Counted from the stretch's first letter, positions 44,423-53,506 are shown. The stretch is 64,000 nt of DNA from Chthonomonadales bacterium (GCA_027459625.1 DAIDHP010000014.1:1-64000); one strand, 5' to 3'. Notes: a model not told the origin generated them from the sequence alone. Made by a program: numbers and translations.

Positions 44423-46069
44423 TCATTTCTGCGTTTGCTGCGCCACGATGGGGACGTAACCAATTTCCAAACCCTTCGGAGGCTTCACGATCAAGGCGGG
44501 GTCAATGGATACCAATTTACCGTGAGCCAGGGGGGGGATATAGTCGGTTTTAGTTTTCCATGCGGACTGTATCCTCTCAAACCTCGCCTGCAAATCCTCC
44601 TTTTGCTTTTCGTTCAAATGAAGATGCTGCAATGATGGTTGGTCCACAAAGCGATACCAGTAATAGGTTACAACGGAGCCATCCGTTAGTTTCGCATGGT
44701 AAGGGCCGCGCTTGGGGCCCGGAGTCCACCATACTGAGGTGGAATCCGCAGGGCATTCATAGGACTTTCCCTTGCCGGAGGGTTGGAACTGCTGCGATTG
44801 GAGTTGAGTGCTCTCCGGGACTTGATTGGCGGGGATGACTTCCATCTCTTCGCCTACCTGTTTGTAGTACTCCGGGAATATTCCCGTGCTCCCGGGGGTT
44901 TTCCATTCCAGCCCGAAGGTTCGCGAAGAGGGTTTGCCGAATACCTCGGTCTGAACGATATCGCCGATACCGTGAATCGGCAGGTTTTCCGATCCTTGCC
45001 GGAAATTGATTCGATTGGCTGTGAGCGCTGGGGACCAGGAATAGAACGAGTTGAATTTACCCGTGGGTTTTATTTTCCCTTCCATCATGGATTGAACGGA
45101 ATCCCACAAAGCCTCCTTCGAATACGTTCGGACATCCTCCATGAGCGTCGTCCGTCCGGATTTGTCCACGGGAAAAAGAATCTCGGGAATTCTGGCGTAT
45201 GTGTTTCCCGCATCATCATGATTCTGGAAATAGGGGACGGTGTTAAACTCCATCGCGCCACCCGCCATGATTGCGGGTCGGGCGTCCAGCCCGCGCCCAT
45301 CGATAACGGGATATCCTGCGGAGAGCATGCTCCATATCCGAGGAATCCAAAACGCGACGGGGCCCTTGAAGTTCGCGGCGTTAAAGAACAGCGTCCAGCA
45401 CTGATCGCCGGTTGGGGGATTTTGGGATGGAACATCCCCGCTCATCAACGGCAAAGCCATCCAAGCGTTACCCAACACTTCTCCGTTGGCGCCTTTTTTA
45501 AAGGTGAAGCCATCGGGGGGGAGGAGTATTCGGTTGGAGAGTTGCGCGATCCCCATTATATTCGCAGGCAATGGATTGGGATCTCCAAAACCGAAACCCG
45601 GGGAGGATATCTGATGGTTATACCCGTCCGGAGTTCCATTGATACGGTATTTCGGAGTTGGCGAACCGAACTGAGTACTCGCCCAAAAGCCCAATCCGCC
45701 CTCGATCGTTTGGAAAACATCGCGATAATAAGGGCCTCTTTCGGGCCAGTTGTCTCGTGCGAAGGTGCCCGGCGGACACAACGGCTCCTTGAAATCGGTG
45801 TTGTCCGGAATGATCCACGTGGCAGGGAGACCAATCTGAAACGAATCCAATGGCGTTTTTAACAGAGGCCATACGCTTGAATAAAAGCTTACGCCATACC
45901 GGAAATCCGACGGAGGTTTGCTGACATTCATGGAAATGTAGCCCTTCAAACCACCGTATTGCTCCGGAAGTTTTTCAGCGGAGGAGGGGGATGCACTTGC
46001 AATAAAGGAAAGCGCCCCTGAGAATAGAAGGAAAACATATGCTTCTTGAAGGATGCTTGATTTGCCCAT
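44423..46069 (-). CDS. Exported protein of unknown function (548 residues)
   Basis: An N-terminal signal peptide (YVFLLFSGALSFIASASPSSA) leads into a long secreted protein rich in Trp, Tyr and Pro without a domain I recognise. Conserved-looking stretches include FRYGVSFYSSVWPLLKTPLD, GLDARPAIMAGGAMEF and VTYYWYRFVDQPSLQHLHL; the C-terminal 60 residues are helical (QKEDLQARFERIQSAWKTKTD). AAGGAG lies six bases before the ATG and only 9 bp separate it from the upstream Tat-exported gene, so the two form an operon and probably act on the same substrate. Confidence 0.7.
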   Translation of the reverse strand: MGKSSILQEAYVFLLFSGALSFIASASPSSAEKLPEQYGGLKGYISMNVSKPPSDFRYGVSFYSSVWPLLKTPLDSFQIGLPATWIIPDNTDFKEPLCPPGTFARDNWPERGPYYRDVFQTIEGGLGFWASTQFGSPTPKYRINGTPDGYNHQISSPGFGFGDPNPLPANIMGIAQLSNRILLPPDGFTFKKGANGEVLGNAWMALPLMSGDVPSQNPPTGDQCWTLFFNAANFKGPVAFWIPRIWSMLSAGYPVIDGRGLDARPAIMAGGAMEFNTVPYFQNHDDAGNTYARIPEILFPVDKSGRTTLMEDVRTYSKEALWDSVQSMMEGKIKPTGKFNSFYSWSPALTANRINFRQGSENLPIHGIGDIVQTEVFGKPSSRTFGLEWKTPGSTGIFPEYYKQVGEEMEVIPANQVPESTQLQSQQFQPSGKGKSYECPADSTSVWWTPGPKRGPYHAKLTDGSVVTYYWYRFVDQPSLQHLHLNEKQKEDLQARFERIQSAWKTKTDYIPPLAHGKLVSIDPALIVKPPKGLEIGYVPIVAQQTQK

Positions 46070-46078
46070 GATATCTCC

Positions 46079-48028
46079 TTATCCCCGTTTGTTGATGGCG
46101 GCTATCAAATGCAGAAAACCGATTTGGCAGAACGCGGTGGATTCAGGATACATATCCTGCTTCATTTTGTCCTCGACACCGTCTCCGTTCGTATCATCCG
46201 TCCAATTATACACCCCGCCCATCTCGTTAAACAGCCGGACTTGGAAGGGGTTGTCACCGCAGAGATAGCGCACCATCGACATGGCACGGTCGCAATAACG
46301 CTTCTCTCCGGTCAACGCGTACAAATCCGCCAAGGCATGAATCCAATGCCCGGTCTGATAGTAAAAAAACTGCGCATTGCCACCCTTGCTCCAGATATAG
46401 GTCATCCTTCCCGGGGCTATGAGCAACCCGAAGTTCACGCAGGGTGCCTTCCTCTCCTTGGGATCGGCTTTGGCGGTTATCCATGCGTCCGCAACCTGCA
46501 TCGCGGAAGTGCGCCAGTGGTCGGCGTCAGGCTCTTGAGGCAGTAAGGCGGTCCCTTCCGCTAACGCCGCAACCCCCATGGCATCCACATTGGGATAGAT
46601 GGACCATTGATGGTTGGCGGATTCCAAATCCACCAGGGCGTTAAGGGAGTTGACGCAAAGCCGGCGCAGGGGTTGAGTGTCGTTGGGGGCGAGCATCACC
46701 GGCATGTCCGGATGCACGCTGCAAGCCGCGAGCATTCCCAGTAAAAGATACGCGTGCTCTCCGGCATCCCGCCAGTAGACATGCCCTTGGGGCGTGGTTT
46801 TGACGTATCCGCCTTTTTTCCCGTCATGCAGACAGAAGCGCAGGGAGAGTGCGATGCTGTCTCGAAGATTGGCGGCTATTGGACCTTCGGGATCCGCCTT
46901 CAACATCTCCCCCAGTCCCCACGTCGCCCGACCATTAAGCACCCCTCCGGCGGCGTAATCGTGAAAGGAGGGGTTGTAAAACCAGCCCTTGCGCTCTGTC
47001 ATATAATCACCGTTGTTGAACATGCCATAGTGAAACGCTCCCGCCGTGTATATCTCCCGCATGCCCTGCCAATCCGGAAGGCAGAAGTTGGACGCCGTTT
47101 TATGCTGCATCGCCATCAAGTTGCGCGCAGCCTCGCGGCAGAACCCGAGGGTGTTCTCCATGGGATCGATTGGCGCGTGGATTCGCATAACATGCATGAT
47201 GAGGACATCTGCGAAATCGTTGGAGAAGGCATAAGGACGATAGTTATCCGGATTGTTGTTCTTCGGGTTACCGTCAAGAGGGTTATCGTTGCTGGAGTTG
47301 AACCACGTGCTCCACACCGACTGCCAAAATGTTTGCGCTACGCGATGGTTGAGCGGTTGATCCCAATCCCTGTCCCGGTATCGGAACTCGTAGAGCGAGA
47401 GGTTGTTTTTGAACCACTCCAAATCAGCCTTATTCGCCAGATCGAAGGTCTGTCGCTCCGCATTCGCCTTCATCGCCCCCTCGCTATGCAGATAGAGGTT
47501 TATCAGGGAGCGCATCTCGTTCCATTGCGCGCATTTTTCGTCCGTCCTGCCTTCCCGATCTATAAGCCCGGTGGTGAATCCGGTCGGGAGTACGGTTCCG
47601 GATGAATCGTAGAGGATGATCGTCGCCTCCGTTTGGCGGTGATCGGGTCCGGTTACGTCGAAATCGTTGTCGGTTGTGGCGTCGATGAAGAGGGTTCCCA
47701 GACGCAGCTTCGGTGCGCCGAGGAAGTCATTGGGGTATCGGCATCGGAATTTACCCGAGTTCACCGCGACCTGTTTTATAACAGACACGCCGGCACCCGT
47801 GGTGACGCGAACTCTCACTGAGGATGCGTTTGTACTCGTCACCACTCCATCGATATCCACATGTCCCTTGCGAATATCCGCGAGGACGGAACGCCTTAGT
47901 GTGGGCACTAGGGATACGGGCGATTGGGAAGGGGTTTGAGCGGCGTGGCAAACCTCCATCATAGGGAGCGCCAGGGCTGCGCTTATGAAGGAGAGCGCTT
48001 GACGGCGGGTGAATGTCGCTTTGTTCAT
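46079..48028 (-). CDS. Tat-exported alpha/alpha-barrel-like protein, possible glycosidase
   Basis: 649 residues from ATG 48028 (AAGGA upstream). TFTRRQALSFISAALALPMM is a twin-arginine signal. An N-terminal beta domain (about 50-170) precedes a mostly helical region, which suggests an (alpha/alpha)6 barrel. Near the end YLCGDNPFQVRLFNEMGG recalls GH9 enzymes, and DDTNGDGVED is an EF-hand-like calcium loop. The family is uncertain. It heads an operon with the unknown 548-residue protein. Confidence 0.6.
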   Translation of the reverse strand: MNKATFTRRQALSFISAALALPMMEVCHAAQTPSQSPVSLVPTLRRSVLADIRKGHVDIDGVVTSTNASSVRVRVTTGAGVSVIKQVAVNSGKFRCRYPNDFLGAPKLRLGTLFIDATTDNDFDVTGPDHRQTEATIILYDSSGTVLPTGFTTGLIDREGRTDEKCAQWNEMRSLINLYLHSEGAMKANAERQTFDLANKADLEWFKNNLSLYEFRYRDRDWDQPLNHRVAQTFWQSVWSTWFNSSNDNPLDGNPKNNNPDNYRPYAFSNDFADVLIMHVMRIHAPIDPMENTLGFCREAARNLMAMQHKTASNFCLPDWQGMREIYTAGAFHYGMFNNGDYMTERKGWFYNPSFHDYAAGGVLNGRATWGLGEMLKADPEGPIAANLRDSIALSLRFCLHDGKKGGYVKTTPQGHVYWRDAGEHAYLLLGMLAACSVHPDMPVMLAPNDTQPLRRLCVNSLNALVDLESANHQWSIYPNVDAMGVAALAEGTALLPQEPDADHWRTSAMQVADAWITAKADPKERKAPCVNFGLLIAPGRMTYIWSKGGNAQFFYYQTGHWIHALADLYALTGEKRYCDRAMSMVRYLCGDNPFQVRLFNEMGGVYNWTDDTNGDGVEDKMKQDMYPESTAFCQIGFLHLIAAINKRG

Positions 48029-48087
48029 GATGGTGTTCCTTGCATTACATTCATGTGAAGCGGGGTTGCCTAATATTACCATACGGG

Positions 48088-48148
48088 GGCGCCTATCTCA
48101 CGATAAGGCGGAATTATCTCTCGCGGAGGCGGATTTACCTCACGCAGA
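48088..48148. repeat. Three tandem ~21-bp units
   Basis: GGCGCCTATCTCACGATAA, GGCGGAATTATCTCTCGCG... and GGCGGATTTACCTCACGCA... repeat at 48088, 48107 and 48128 with 19-21 bp period, followed by a CGCGGAGACGC tail. Confidence 0.75.
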
Positions 48149-48189
48149 GACGCGGAGACGCTGTTTTTCTTACAATGTACGGAGGATTC

Positions 48190-48243
48190 GTAGGGGCGAC
48201 CCTTGTGGTCGCCCGAAATGTTGCGAGTTCCGGAAATCTTGTG
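48190..48243. repeat. 54-bp direct repeat, left flank of the array
   Basis: Starts GTAGGGGCGACC; contains the palindrome GGGCGACC-CTTGT-GGTCGCCC. It differs at two positions from the copy at 48662-48715, and the pair brackets the 85-bp array. Confidence 0.9.
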
Positions 48244-48278
48244 AGCGGTACGGTTTCGCCTTAACGCCCAATCCCCGC

Positions 48279-48620
48279 GCAGGTTGGCGGTCCCCCCGCG
48301 CGGTGAACCATGCGGTATGCGCTCGCGAACGCCATGAATGGCGTGACGCGTGGAATTCGATCCCGCAGGTTGGCGTTCCCCGTGCGATAAATCACGTGGT
48401 ACGCGCTCGCGAACGCCATGAATGGTGTGATGCGTGGAATTCGATCCCGCAGGTTGGCGGTCCCCGCGCGATAAATCACGCGGTACGCGCTCGCAAACGC
48501 CATGAATGGCGTGGCACGGGGGTATTCGATCCTGCAGGTTGGCGTTCCCCCCCGCGCGGTGAACCACGCGGTACATGCTCGCGAACGCCATAAATGGCGT
48601 AACACGTGGAATTCGATCCC
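48279..48620. repeat. Four tandem ~85-bp units with internal palindromes
   Basis: Units 48279-48364, 48365-48448, 48449-48533 and 48534-48620 (84-87 bp each) start GCAGGTTGGCG and end near ATTCGATCC. Each carries ACGCCAT-GA-ATGGCGT or a close variant (the last has ATAA). There are no unique spacers, so this is not a CRISPR array. Confidence 0.92.
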
Positions 48621-48661
48621 GAACGGGTACATGGTTTCATCGAATGTGTCGCGATGATTTT

Positions 48662-48715
48662 GTAGGGGCGACCCTTGTGGTCGCCCGAAATGTTGCGGGT
48701 TCCGGAAATCATGTG
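48662..48715. repeat. 54-bp direct repeat, right flank of the array
   Basis: Identical to 48190-48243 except two bases. Together with the array it makes a composite island of about 530 bp. Confidence 0.9.
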
Positions 48716-48809
48716 ATCGATAGCGAATCCACCATCACGCCTAACCCCTGCGCGACATATTATATGACCGGTGAGATGTAAATCCGTATTTCAAAACTCC
48801 CGCCGAATA

Positions 48810-49883
48810 CTAATTACATCTCGTATATTGGCATACATGCACGGCGCAAATATTCGTTAAAAATGCGCAAGGTTCCTTTGTTGCAATGTCAAACACCTCT
48901 TCATCCGTTTTTTCTAAGATTACCCGGCAAATTCGTATAGGATGTTGGTCAATTCCACCATACGCCAAATCGCTTGTTTTTACGGAACGTGCAAATAACC
49001 ATTGCTTTTCCGGATCTTTTGGAAGAATTGATTCCCTGCAATGCTTGGAAATATCGATAATAATACCGTGAAGATTCTGGAAGATATCCCTCGCAGTATA
49101 ACGAAGGACCTTTAAGCCCATGCTCTCCATCCATTTATCTCGCTTCATATCATATCTTCGACTATCCTGAGACCCATGCGCTATATCCCCATCCACTTCG
49201 ATAACAAGTCCGGCGTCATGGGAATAGACATCCGCGATAAAAGGACCAATCGGGTGCTGTCTTCTGAATTTAACACCGCATTTATGTCCTAAAAGCGCTT
49301 GCCAAAGCAATCTCTCAGGTGGTGTCATCGAGTTACGTAATTCCCTTGCGTATGCGAAATGTTCAACTGGAACGCCGCTCCATCCACCATTAGGAGAGAG
49401 TTGTTGAACCCTCCTGCGCACCAAAACTCGATGGTATTCCGTGAGCCAAAGGACGCTTTCGCTCTCTTCGGTTTGTATTCCAATCATTATCCCCCGGTAA
49501 TGTCTTCGAACCACCTTTTGTATCGGAAATACGTTCCCGTCATAAGCCACGATCAATTCGTCGGGATGGAGAGATTCAATGGGTTTCCATGCAAACCAAT
49601 CACCCTCCTTAAATCCCGCCTCTTCCTCACCCCCCACAAATCCCTCCGCCGCACCATCGCCCCCTTTAAATTCCCCCGCATGCGGGGGGAGACTGGGTTT
49701 TTCGTTGTCGTGGAGGGTATTCTCCCCCGCGTGCGGGGGAGTTGGAGGGGGTAAATCCGGCGATGTATCTTGGGTGTTTGGAGGGGGTAGCACGCAAAGG
49801 ACGAGAACTCCCGCCCTTACGCAACATGAATGGATCTTTTTAGATCGAAGAAAGTTGAAGTTCGCCTTTTTCATTCGCACCAT
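48810..49883 (-). CDS. Orphan intein-like Hint protein with inserted DUF559 endonuclease domain, probably inactive for splicing
   Basis: 357 residues. Cys21 starts an intein-like block (CVRAGVLVLC). A Pro/Gly-rich linker (33-95) follows. WLTEYHRVL (146-154) has the T-x-x-H of intein block B. Residues 175-280 are a DUF559 (Vsr-like PD-(D/E)XK) domain: MTPPERLLWQALLG, FRRQHPIGPFIADVY, GLVIEVDGD with candidate Asp218, Glu229 and Asp231. After it, EVFDIATKEPCAFLTNICAVHVC (328-351, quoted in two halves) is intein block F/G, but the terminal Asn is replaced: His349 is followed by Val350. There is no recognisable extein on either side (18 and 7 residues). It is most likely a decayed intein whose host gene was lost or moved. 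Confidence 0.7.
   Translation of the reverse strand: MVRMKKANFNFLRSKKIHSCCVRAGVLVLCVLPPPNTQDTSPDLPPPTPPHAGENTLHDNEKPSLPPHAGEFKGGDGAAEGFVGGEEEAGFKEGDWFAWKPIESLHPDELIVAYDGNVFPIQKVVRRHYRGIMIGIQTEESESVLWLTEYHRVLVRRRVQQLSPNGGWSGVPVEHFAYARELRNSMTPPERLLWQALLGHKCGVKFRRQHPIGPFIADVYSHDAGLVIEVDGDIAHGSQDSRRYDMKRDKWMESMGLKVLRYTARDIFQNLHGIIIDISKHCRESILPKDPEKQWLFARSVKTSDLAYGGIDQHPIRICRVILEKTDEEVFDIATKEPCAFLTNICAVHVCQYTRCN
49672..49741. repeat. Pair of GC-rich palindromes inside the Hint linker
   Basis: TCCCCCGCATGCGGGGGA (49672-49689) and CTCCCCCGCGTGCGGGGGAG (49722-49741), each nearly perfectly self-complementary. They encode the Pro-rich linker (PPHAGE occurs twice) of the minus-strand ORF, so this is repeat DNA carried in frame inside a gene. 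Confidence 0.85.
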
Positions 49884-49925
49884 CCCGAGTACGTGTTTGA
49901 AATCCGTCTTGAACTATATATGCCC

Positions 49926-50117
49926 CTACCCGAAATCCATCTCCTCGTTTCGCGCCCGGGGTTTTCCAGAGCCCTCGTTGCGTTGCACCATGTATCCCAA
50001 TGGGAGTTCGGGTCGTTTGCCCTCCTCCAGAATCTCCTTGATGGTGAGAAGCTGCATTCGTGGGATGCGCCGTGTGCCGAAACCCTCCACGAATCCGAGA
50101 CCCTCCGCCTCATGCAA
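49926..50117 (-). pseudogene. C-terminal fragment of a DNA methylase-like protein
   Basis: About 63 codons whose translation GFGTRRIPRMQLLTIKEILEEG continuing GKRPELPLGYM resembles the C-terminal end of site-specific DNA methyltransferases (Q-(L/I)-LT-x-(E/K)-(E/I/L)-L-x-GKRP-(E/D)-(L/I)-P). An in-frame TGA lies 9 bp before the TTG that opens the frame, and nothing of a catalytic domain remains. It sits immediately upstream of the Hint/DUF559 ORF on the same strand, suggesting that both are leftovers of one modification locus. Resemblance is short, so this remains tentative. Confidence 0.45.
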
Positions 50118-50124
50118 TCTTGAT

Positions 50125-50162
50125 CAATAATAAATGCAGGGGCGATGTATTTACCGCCCCTG
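50125..50162 (-). terminator. Terminator of the GH116 gene
   Basis: CAGGGGCG (50137-50144) pairs with CGCCCCTG (50155-50162); on the minus strand CATTTATTATTG follows, a T-rich but interrupted tail. It begins 16 bp past the GH116 stop. Confidence 0.65.
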
Positions 50163-50177
50163 AGCATTACACGAATG

Positions 50178-53100
50178 TTACGCGTTCCTAATCACCAGCA
50201 TATCGCCGGGTTTGAGGAGGATGGGGGATTGGAACCGCAGAAGGACGGCGTTTCCCTTCGAGGAATGATCCGCCTCCAGAACCGTGCCGTTGCGCCGAGC
50301 CACCCACTTTGCCGAAGATGACGGCAGGCTGGTGAGGATCTCCGCTAATGGCAGGGAGCCCTCGCGCAACGTCAGGCGTACTTCGTCGCGATTTTGATTG
50401 AATATCCCCCACGACGTAGGAGTGCAGAAAACCGCCTGGTACTTCTCCGGGGTTACTCTCGGCGAGAACCCGATGCTTTTTGTTTTGGCGTTGTAGGAGA
50501 AACCCTGCGTCGCCATGTAGGTGGTCCAAACGCTCATGGGGCGGTAGTAATGGTTGCCGCATTCGAAATGGTTCCAAGGCTTGCCCCACGCTAGATATCT
50601 GTCCTGAACGTCGCGGATCATTTGCAGCCCTTCGTCCACCATTCCGGAGTAGATCATATTGGACGCAAGGGAGTACTCCACGCCGGTCCACGTCGCGGAC
50701 CACTGCCCTCCTTGCTTCGGTGCGTCGGCGGGATTCGGCCACCACCCGTTGATGATGCTGCGGTGTTGTCGGTTTTTTGTGTAGATGGTTTTCAAGTCGG
50801 AAACCACGTGGTCGTTGGGCAACGGATCGCCAAGGTCCGGGATCAGCCTGGCGTACCACATGGAGTCCATTCCCGCCGCGAGGCTGGCGTTGCTTCGTTT
50901 TCCGGTTGCGGGGTCGTAGTATAGGTCGTAATACTCGCCGTTCCATAGCTCCTTCTCGAAGTTGGGTTGTCCCTGCTTGAACCAGCTTGTTAAAAGCGCG
51001 TGATTGGCTTCGTCTTTCATCTCAAGTGCCATCTCGATCGCCGCTTTCACCGCCACCAAATAGAGAGAGGAGACGTAGACCGAGGTGCCATAGAACCCCC
51101 ATTGATCGTAGGTTTGATCCGCACCGGTGTCGTTGGGAAGCCCGTCGCCATCGGTGTCTCTGTTGCGCATGTTGGTGAGAGCGAGCATGATGTGCGGCCA
51201 GTGCATATGCAGGAAGGCGTGGTCGCCCATCCACTTCCAATCCCTGTAAACCATGAGAACATATTGAGGCATGAGGTCTATGCGATAAAAGCTGTCGGGA
51301 TGATCGAATGTGGCGGGAAAGAAGTGGGGGACATGCCCGCTTTTCTTTTGAAAATCCATGATGAGATCAATTTGACTTCTCTCTAAATCGGGATAGAGAA
51401 GCGCTATCACATGGGAGCCGTAGTACCCCACATCGGTCGTGTCCAGTCCGCAGCACCCTTCGCCTTCCCACACACTGAATTTGTCCTCCTTGGTCCACCA
51501 TGTCTCTTTTGTGAAGGTGGTCAATTGGGCGTTGATGGCGTCAAGCACCTTGCGCTCAAGAGTGGATTCGTAGAAATCCGTATGAAACCGCTCCGTTTTC
51601 TCATGAAGCGACTGCAGGTTTTTCGTGACGTAATTCGCCACCTGATTGGCGCTGGAGAACCAGTTGGAGTACATGTGACCGATCCTCGTGTGATCCGCAT
51701 CGTAGTGGTTTGGGTAGTACCAGGTAAGAATGAACGTAGCCTCCCGCGATTCCCCTGCGGGAATGGCGAGCTTCTGGGTCATGGCGGTATTACGCCCGGA
51801 TTCACCTGTGAGCGCACCGGTCGCCTCCACGGCGCCGTCCTCGGCGAAATCCGCCAACAACTCGTCGAATTGATTCCATTCCGCGCGCACGGAGCCCGCC
51901 CCCAAGCCGCTCAAGGTCATTTCGCCATTGGTTCCCCATTGCGCCGGAATTCCGTCCCCCGTTTTGTATGTGGTGTGCGCCGCATAGGAGATCAAGTGAG
52001 CGTAGATATCCGAAATAAGATCCGAAGAGGCGGGCCACCCTCCCCATATCGCGGTGGCGTAGACCAGAGTTCTGCCCGAGCCGTACTTGCCCGCTACGAT
52101 CAAGGGTTGTCCGCCGTCCCCCTTGGCGATCACGACGCCATCCGGTTTGACGGATGCGATGGTGTTGTATCCGCTGTATTGGGGGAGGCTCATTTTGCCG
52201 AAGATCGCAGTCGCCTCGGGATTATTGACCTTCGTCATTTGAACGTTAACGTTGTTGGCGTCGAATTGGTTTTCAAACGTGATCGGAAGAATGCTTTCCA
52301 AAACGGTTCCGTTCATGTGACCCCATCGGTCATCCGAAATCCCGTAGAATGCATCCCATCCTCCGGAGTAGATAAACCCCATGCCGCTGTTAACTGCGTC
52401 CTTGAGGATGATCATGTTCGCATCACCGAGGGTTGAACTTGCATGAGCGGTCTCGCCCATCCAAGCGCAATCGAACTTTTGAGCCAGTTCCGCGCCGGTT
52501 CGAGCGGGCAGATGGATGCCGTTGGGACCTTCGCCGGTCGCCCAGGTGATTTTGATGTTTTTGATACCGCTTAGCGTTTGTTGAAATTCCGGATGCTGCT
52601 GGTCGGAGATCATCAGCAGGCGTACCGGTTTTGCGAAGGCGGAGAGCGATCCGCCGGTTTTCGCATCCATAAGAACCCGCAACCCTTTTTCCACATCGAT
52701 TTTTCGGTTTCTCGATCCCAGGGATCCGATGTCAAAGCCCGTGCCGTTCCTCATGCTGGAGAGCAAGGAGACCTCCATGGGTTTGTCCGTCGGATTGTGC
52801 ACGGTGAAGGAGAATATGCACGCGGGGATCCCGGAGTTCTTGGAGTCGTGGGGGATGAAAGGCGTCCATGCTTTCATATCCACCTTCGCGGGGATATTGG
52901 CGTCCATGAACTTCATCATTGCGAACGGATGCTCGCCGACATAGTCAATCGTAGTCACTCCAGGAACATAGCCTCTCCCATTCAACTGCAGCAAATGAAC
53001 GGCGGATTTGGCATCCTGTTGTGCTCTGACTGCGAAGAAGGCGTCATCGAACGCCATTTGGCTCGCCCAGTTATTGAAAATCTGCCAGTCGTGAAAGTTA

Positions 53101-53300
53101 CCGTCCGCGCGAATCTCCACCGTTCCGCATCCGATTCCTCCCAGCGGTATGCCGGAGTTCATAGGGGGATTCACGCCGGTGTACTCATTGGGCAACGGCT
53201 GCGCCTCCGTCTGAGCGATGCTTTTGCACGCCACCGCCCCTGAAACCGCGGTTACGGCGATTGTCTTAACAAAATCCCTTCTGGTTAACCCTTTTCTCAT
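50178..53300 (-). CDS. Tat-exported GH116 glycoside hydrolase with an amidotransferase-like insertion
   Basis: 1040 residues. LTRRDFVKTIAVTAVSGAVA is a Tat signal. Residues 45-215 are the GH116 N-terminal beta domain (GIPLGGIGCGTVEIRADGNF). The C-terminal (alpha/alpha)6 barrel carries EGCCGLDTTDVGYYGS and DQTYDQWGFYGTSVYVS, holding the family's catalytic carboxylates, which in beta-glucosidase/glucosylceramidase members act on beta-linked glucose, xylose or GlcNAc. Between the two, residues about 226-442 form an extra domain (GMGFIYSGGWDAFYG, RWGHMNGTVLESILPITF, GKYGSGRTLVYATAIWGGW) resembling class I amidotransferase-like modules. The ribosome site (GGAGTCAGGAA) is good. The exact substrate is unknown. 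Confidence 0.85.
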   Translation of the reverse strand: MRKGLTRRDFVKTIAVTAVSGAVACKSIAQTEAQPLPNEYTGVNPPMNSGIPLGGIGCGTVEIRADGNFHDWQIFNNWASQMAFDDAFFAVRAQQDAKSAVHLLQLNGRGYVPGVTTIDYVGEHPFAMMKFMDANIPAKVDMKAWTPFIPHDSKNSGIPACIFSFTVHNPTDKPMEVSLLSSMRNGTGFDIGSLGSRNRKIDVEKGLRVLMDAKTGGSLSAFAKPVRLLMISDQQHPEFQQTLSGIKNIKITWATGEGPNGIHLPARTGAELAQKFDCAWMGETAHASSTLGDANMIILKDAVNSGMGFIYSGGWDAFYGISDDRWGHMNGTVLESILPITFENQFDANNVNVQMTKVNNPEATAIFGKMSLPQYSGYNTIASVKPDGVVIAKGDGGQPLIVAGKYGSGRTLVYATAIWGGWPASSDLISDIYAHLISYAAHTTYKTGDGIPAQWGTNGEMTLSGLGAGSVRAEWNQFDELLADFAEDGAVEATGALTGESGRNTAMTQKLAIPAGESREATFILTWYYPNHYDADHTRIGHMYSNWFSSANQVANYVTKNLQSLHEKTERFHTDFYESTLERKVLDAINAQLTTFTKETWWTKEDKFSVWEGEGCCGLDTTDVGYYGSHVIALLYPDLERSQIDLIMDFQKKSGHVPHFFPATFDHPDSFYRIDLMPQYVLMVYRDWKWMGDHAFLHMHWPHIMLALTNMRNRDTDGDGLPNDTGADQTYDQWGFYGTSVYVSSLYLVAVKAAIEMALEMKDEANHALLTSWFKQGQPNFEKELWNGEYYDLYYDPATGKRSNASLAAGMDSMWYARLIPDLGDPLPNDHVVSDLKTIYTKNRQHRSIINGWWPNPADAPKQGGQWSATWTGVEYSLASNMIYSGMVDEGLQMIRDVQDRYLAWGKPWNHFECGNHYYRPMSVWTTYMATQGFSYNAKTKSIGFSPRVTPEKYQAVFCTPTSWGIFNQNRDEVRLTLREGSLPLAEILTSLPSSSAKWVARRNGTVLEADHSSKGNAVLLRFQSPILLKPGDMLVIRNA

Positions 53301-53506
53301 TTCCTGACTCCGTTAAATGTTTGATAGGACAAGGTGTTTTCACAACTCTCAATACGGGGGGAATCGCGCCGATTTGTGGCTTAATGTTGCGCCAGCATCG
53401 TGAATTCAGCGATTACCTGCGGTTGGAACGGCGTTCCAACGTCTCTTCAAGTCTAAAAGCCATGGATGATTTTCGTGCGTTGGTTGAACATGATTGCAAA
53501 TTCCAC

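Larger units (their letters stand above)
48029..48809. other. Gene-free repeat island
   Basis: About 780 bases consisting largely of four kinds of repeats, listed individually below. Open frames through it, such as 48009-48593, are artefacts of period-3-like repeats with no ribosome sites. Confidence 0.75.

Noticed and set aside
48009-48593. Plus-strand open frame of 194 codons through the repeat island
   Set aside because: It translates tandem and palindromic repeats, overlaps the start of a well supported gene on the other strand and has no ribosome site.
48279-48620. Possible CRISPR array because of regular repeats
   Set aside because: Units of about 85 bp are repeated over their whole length; there are no unique spacers and no cas genes.
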